Positions 5,443-7,119 of a DNA stretch of 7,119 bases are shown in pieces. This stretch comes from Acidithiobacillus montserratensis (GTDB lineage: Bacteria > Pseudomonadota > Gammaproteobacteria > Acidithiobacillales > Acidithiobacillaceae). Position 1 is the stretch's first letter. Each line of letters starts with the position of its first letter. A program made the translations under genes and the position numbers. The stretch spans positions 1-7,119 of the forward strand of contig NZ_JABBOU010000133.1 of assembly GCF_018853465.1 (NCBI RefSeq), written 5' to 3'. The notes under the pieces were generated by a model. That model was given only the letters and a program-made list of their open reading frames with translations, was not told the DNA's origin and did no database searches.

Positions 5443-6764
5443 TATGGACGACCAATGGCGGAATAATGGAATCCTTCCGCCCGCAGGGTGGCAGGTTCGT
5501 AAATATTGCGGCCATCGACAATGATGGGCTGACGCAACAAGCGGCGCATTTTGGCAAAATCCGGGCTGCGGAACTCCTGCCATTCGGTGCAAATGACCAG
5601 GGCATCAGCTCCCTCACAGGCGGCATAAGGATCTTCACAGAGGACCAGCGCCGCCTGACCGCCATAAAGGCGCTTCAACTCATCCATCGCCACCGGATCG
5701 TAGGCCTGCACAGTGCCGCCTCTCTGCCAGATGCCCGCCATCAACGCCCGACTGGGTGCTTCGCGCAGGTCATCGGTATTGGGTTTGAATGCCAGACCCC
5801 AGATGGCAATATGTTTGCCGGTCAGATTTTCACCCAGAGCCGCTACCAGTTTCTTTTCGAGAATCTGCTTCTGGCGATTATTGACTGCTTCTACGGCAGT
5901 CAGCAGCGGCGCCGCAAAATCATGCTGCCGGGCACTGTATTCAAGGGCACGAACATCCTTGGGAAAACAGGATCCGCCATAACCACAACCGGGATAAATG
6001 AAGGAGTAACCAATGCGCGGATCCGCCCCAATACCGCGCCGCACCTGTTCAATATCTGCTCCCACGCACTCCGCCAGCCCGGCCAGTTCATTCATCAGGG
6101 AAATTTTGGTGGCCAGCATGACATTGGCAGCGTACTTGGTCAGTTCAGCGGAAGGCGGGTCCATGACGATGAGACGGTCATGATTGCGATTGAAAGGCGC
6201 ATAGAGGGCGCGCATTTTCTCCGCTGCCCCTGCATCGTTCGTTCCGATCACAATCCGGTCGGGTTTCATGAAGTCTGCAACGGCAGCACCCTCCTTGAGA
6301 AACTCGGGATTGGAAACCACGACAAAGGGAATCTCAACCTTACGCCTGAGCAGAGCAGCCGCGATATGGTCCTGAACCTTGCGGGCCGTACCCACTGGGA
6401 CTGTGGATTTGTTGATGACGATGACGGGCTTCTGGAGATGTGCGCCGATTTCATCGGCAACAGCCAGCACATGACGCAAATCGGCTGACCCATCTTCTTC
6501 GGGAGGTGTGCCTACGGCAATGAAAATAAAATCCCCGTGGGCCACTCCAGCAGAAATATCGGTGGTAAACTGTAGCCGTCCGCTTTTGACGCCCTCCTGA
6601 ACAATACCCGGCAGGTCCGGTTCATAGATGGGTACCTCGGCCTCGCGCAGGCGCGCGACTTTTTCGGCATCAATATCGACGCAAAGCACCTGATTGCCGA
6701 CCTGAGCGAGACAGGCACCGGTGACCAAACCCACATAACCGGTTCCGACGACCGTAATTTTCAT
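5442..6764 (-). CDS. ugd: UDP-glucose 6-dehydrogenase
   Basis: This cytosolic enzyme oxidises UDP-glucose to UDP-glucuronate with 2 NAD+, supplying acidic sugars for exopolysaccharide, capsule or modified LPS. The 440-aa protein has the N-terminal Rossmann motif [10 protein letters not shown] (7-16) with acidic D30 closing the NAD site. It also has VGTPPEEDG (84-92), STVPVGTA (120-127), NPEFLKEG (152-159), [20 protein letters not shown] (207-226, with K210 and N214), [12 protein letters not shown] (259-270, catalytic C266) and the C-terminal [16 protein letters not shown]. Length and motif order are standard. ATG 6764 is 3 nt after the acpS stop and has GGGAG 8 nt upstream. Neighbouring hldA suggests joint supply of envelope-polysaccharide precursors. 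Specificity for UDP-glucose rather than a related nucleotide sugar is inferred from overall similarity. Confidence 0.93.
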   Translation of the reverse strand: MKITVVGTGYVGLVTGACLAQVGNQVLCVDIDAEKVARLREAEVPIYEPDLPGIVQEGVKSGRLQFTTDISAGVAHGDFIFIAVGTPPEEDGSADLRHVLAVADEIGAHLQKPVIVINKSTVPVGTARKVQDHIAAALLRRKVEIPFVVVSNPEFLKEGAAVADFMKPDRIVIGTNDAGAAEKMRALYAPFNRNHDRLIVMDPPSAELTKYAANVMLATKISLMNELAGLAECVGADIEQVRRGIGADPRIGYSFIYPGCGYGGSCFPKDVRALEYSARQHDFAAPLLTAVEAVNNRQKQILEKKLVAALGENLTGKHIAIWGLAFKPNTDDLREAPSRALMAGIWQRGGTVQAYDPVAMDELKRLYGGQAALVLCEDPYAACEGADALVICTEWQEFRSPDFAKMRRLLRQPIIVDGRNIYEPATLRAEGFHYSAIGRP

Positions 6765-6767
6765 GAT

Positions 6768-7119
6768 TTATACTCCCAATTCCAGAATAACCACGGCCGT
6801 GGCGTAACGACGTTCATCACTGATGGACAACCAGGTACGCACTTCCCTTCCCCATTGCCCCAGCAACTCAGCGGATTTCCCCGCCATGAGCAACTGCGGA
6901 CGACCGGCAGCATCGTGGGTTACCTGCACATCCGACCAGCGCATGCCCGCACCCAGGCCACTGCCCAGGGCCTTATAGGCCGCCTCCTTGGCGGCAAAAC
7001 GCCGCGCCAGAAAGGCCGCAGCGGCGGTGCTTTCGGCAGGCAACTCGGCACACTCCAGGGAGCCCAACAGTCGTTCGGCAAAACGGCGGCCATAGCGCGT
7101 ATGCAGGCGGGCCATGCGT
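6768..7119 (-). CDS. acpS: Holo-[acyl-carrier-protein] synthase, 5' end outside the window
   Basis: AcpS transfers 4'-phosphopantetheine from CoA to the serine of acyl carrier protein, activating it for fatty-acid synthesis in the cytoplasm. About 117 residues are present. Recognisable blocks are [11 protein letters not shown], the signature [26 protein letters not shown] (with the Mg-binding glutamate in KEA) and the C-terminal [17 protein letters not shown], matching the family's L-S-I-S-H-x-x-x-x-A-x-A-x-V. The first strand with its metal-binding G-T-D motif is not in the window. The ATG at 7115 is therefore probably internal: the frame stays open to the edge, with a CGC codon just before it, as expected for a missing stretch of roughly ten residues. 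TAA at 6768 lies 3 nt before ugd, so the two genes are co-transcribed. In many proteobacteria pdxJ precedes acpS, which could be tested upstream. Confidence 0.9.
   Translation of the reverse strand, partial: RMARLHTRYGRRFAERLLGSLECAELPAESTAAAAFLARRFAAKEAAYKALGSGLGAGMRWSDVQVTHDAAGRPQLLMAGKSAELLGQWGREVRTWLSISDERRYATAVVILELGV

Noticed and set aside
5443..5592. N-terminal extension of the heptose kinase to an upstream ATG
   Set aside because: The extra 50 residues lie inside ugd and have no kinase-like sequence; the TAATG start at 5442 fits the family.
5466..6488. Plus-strand open frame of 340 codons opposite ugd
   Set aside because: It is fully antisense to a strongly conserved gene, has no family-like motifs, and arises from the codon bias of ugd.

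Overview
The window looks like a proteobacterial chromosome, most likely an Acidithiobacillus-type acidophile. That assignment rests on the tmRNA tag ANDSNYALAA (which I recall, without a search, as the Acidithiobacillus ferrooxidans tag) and on the general character of the genes. It splits cleanly at about position 2396. To the right is a conserved core operon plus ssrA. To the left is an accessory segment with insertion-sequence debris and a decayed toxin-antitoxin pair. Every convincing gene reads on the minus strand.

Right part, in transcription order (high to low coordinates): acpS (5' end beyond the window), ugd, hldA/rfaE1, a ttcA-family gene and hslO. Gaps are 3 nt or less, or the genes overlap (TAATG, ATGA and an 8-nt overlap), so they form one translationally coupled operon. 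It mixes carrier-protein activation, sugar-nucleotide and heptose synthesis for the envelope, tRNA thiolation, and a redox-switched chaperone. After hslO comes ssrA (tmRNA) with a possible promoter of its own, a genomically encoded CCA and a strong intrinsic terminator.

Middle (2049-2359): about 310 bp without a recognisable gene, rich in inverted and direct repeats. It includes an 11-bp perfect inverted repeat with 85 bp between its arms, a GC hairpin, and the promoter/operator of the antitoxin gene.

Left part: a type IV AbiE-like pair. The antitoxin/autoregulator (abiEi-like, 206 aa) is intact. The nucleotidyltransferase toxin (abiEii-like) is split by a single-base deletion near 684-688 that would otherwise give a 338-aa protein. 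Directly downstream lies the 5' part of an IS256-family transposase gene, cut at position 107 by the end of an IS21-like element that runs off the left edge.

I found no CRISPR array, no integrase and no convincing wholly new system. The most unusual points are the putative leaderless, palindrome-covered promoter of the antitoxin beside a broken toxin, the structured spacer next to ssrA, and the somewhat divergent TtcA-like protein overlapping hslO.
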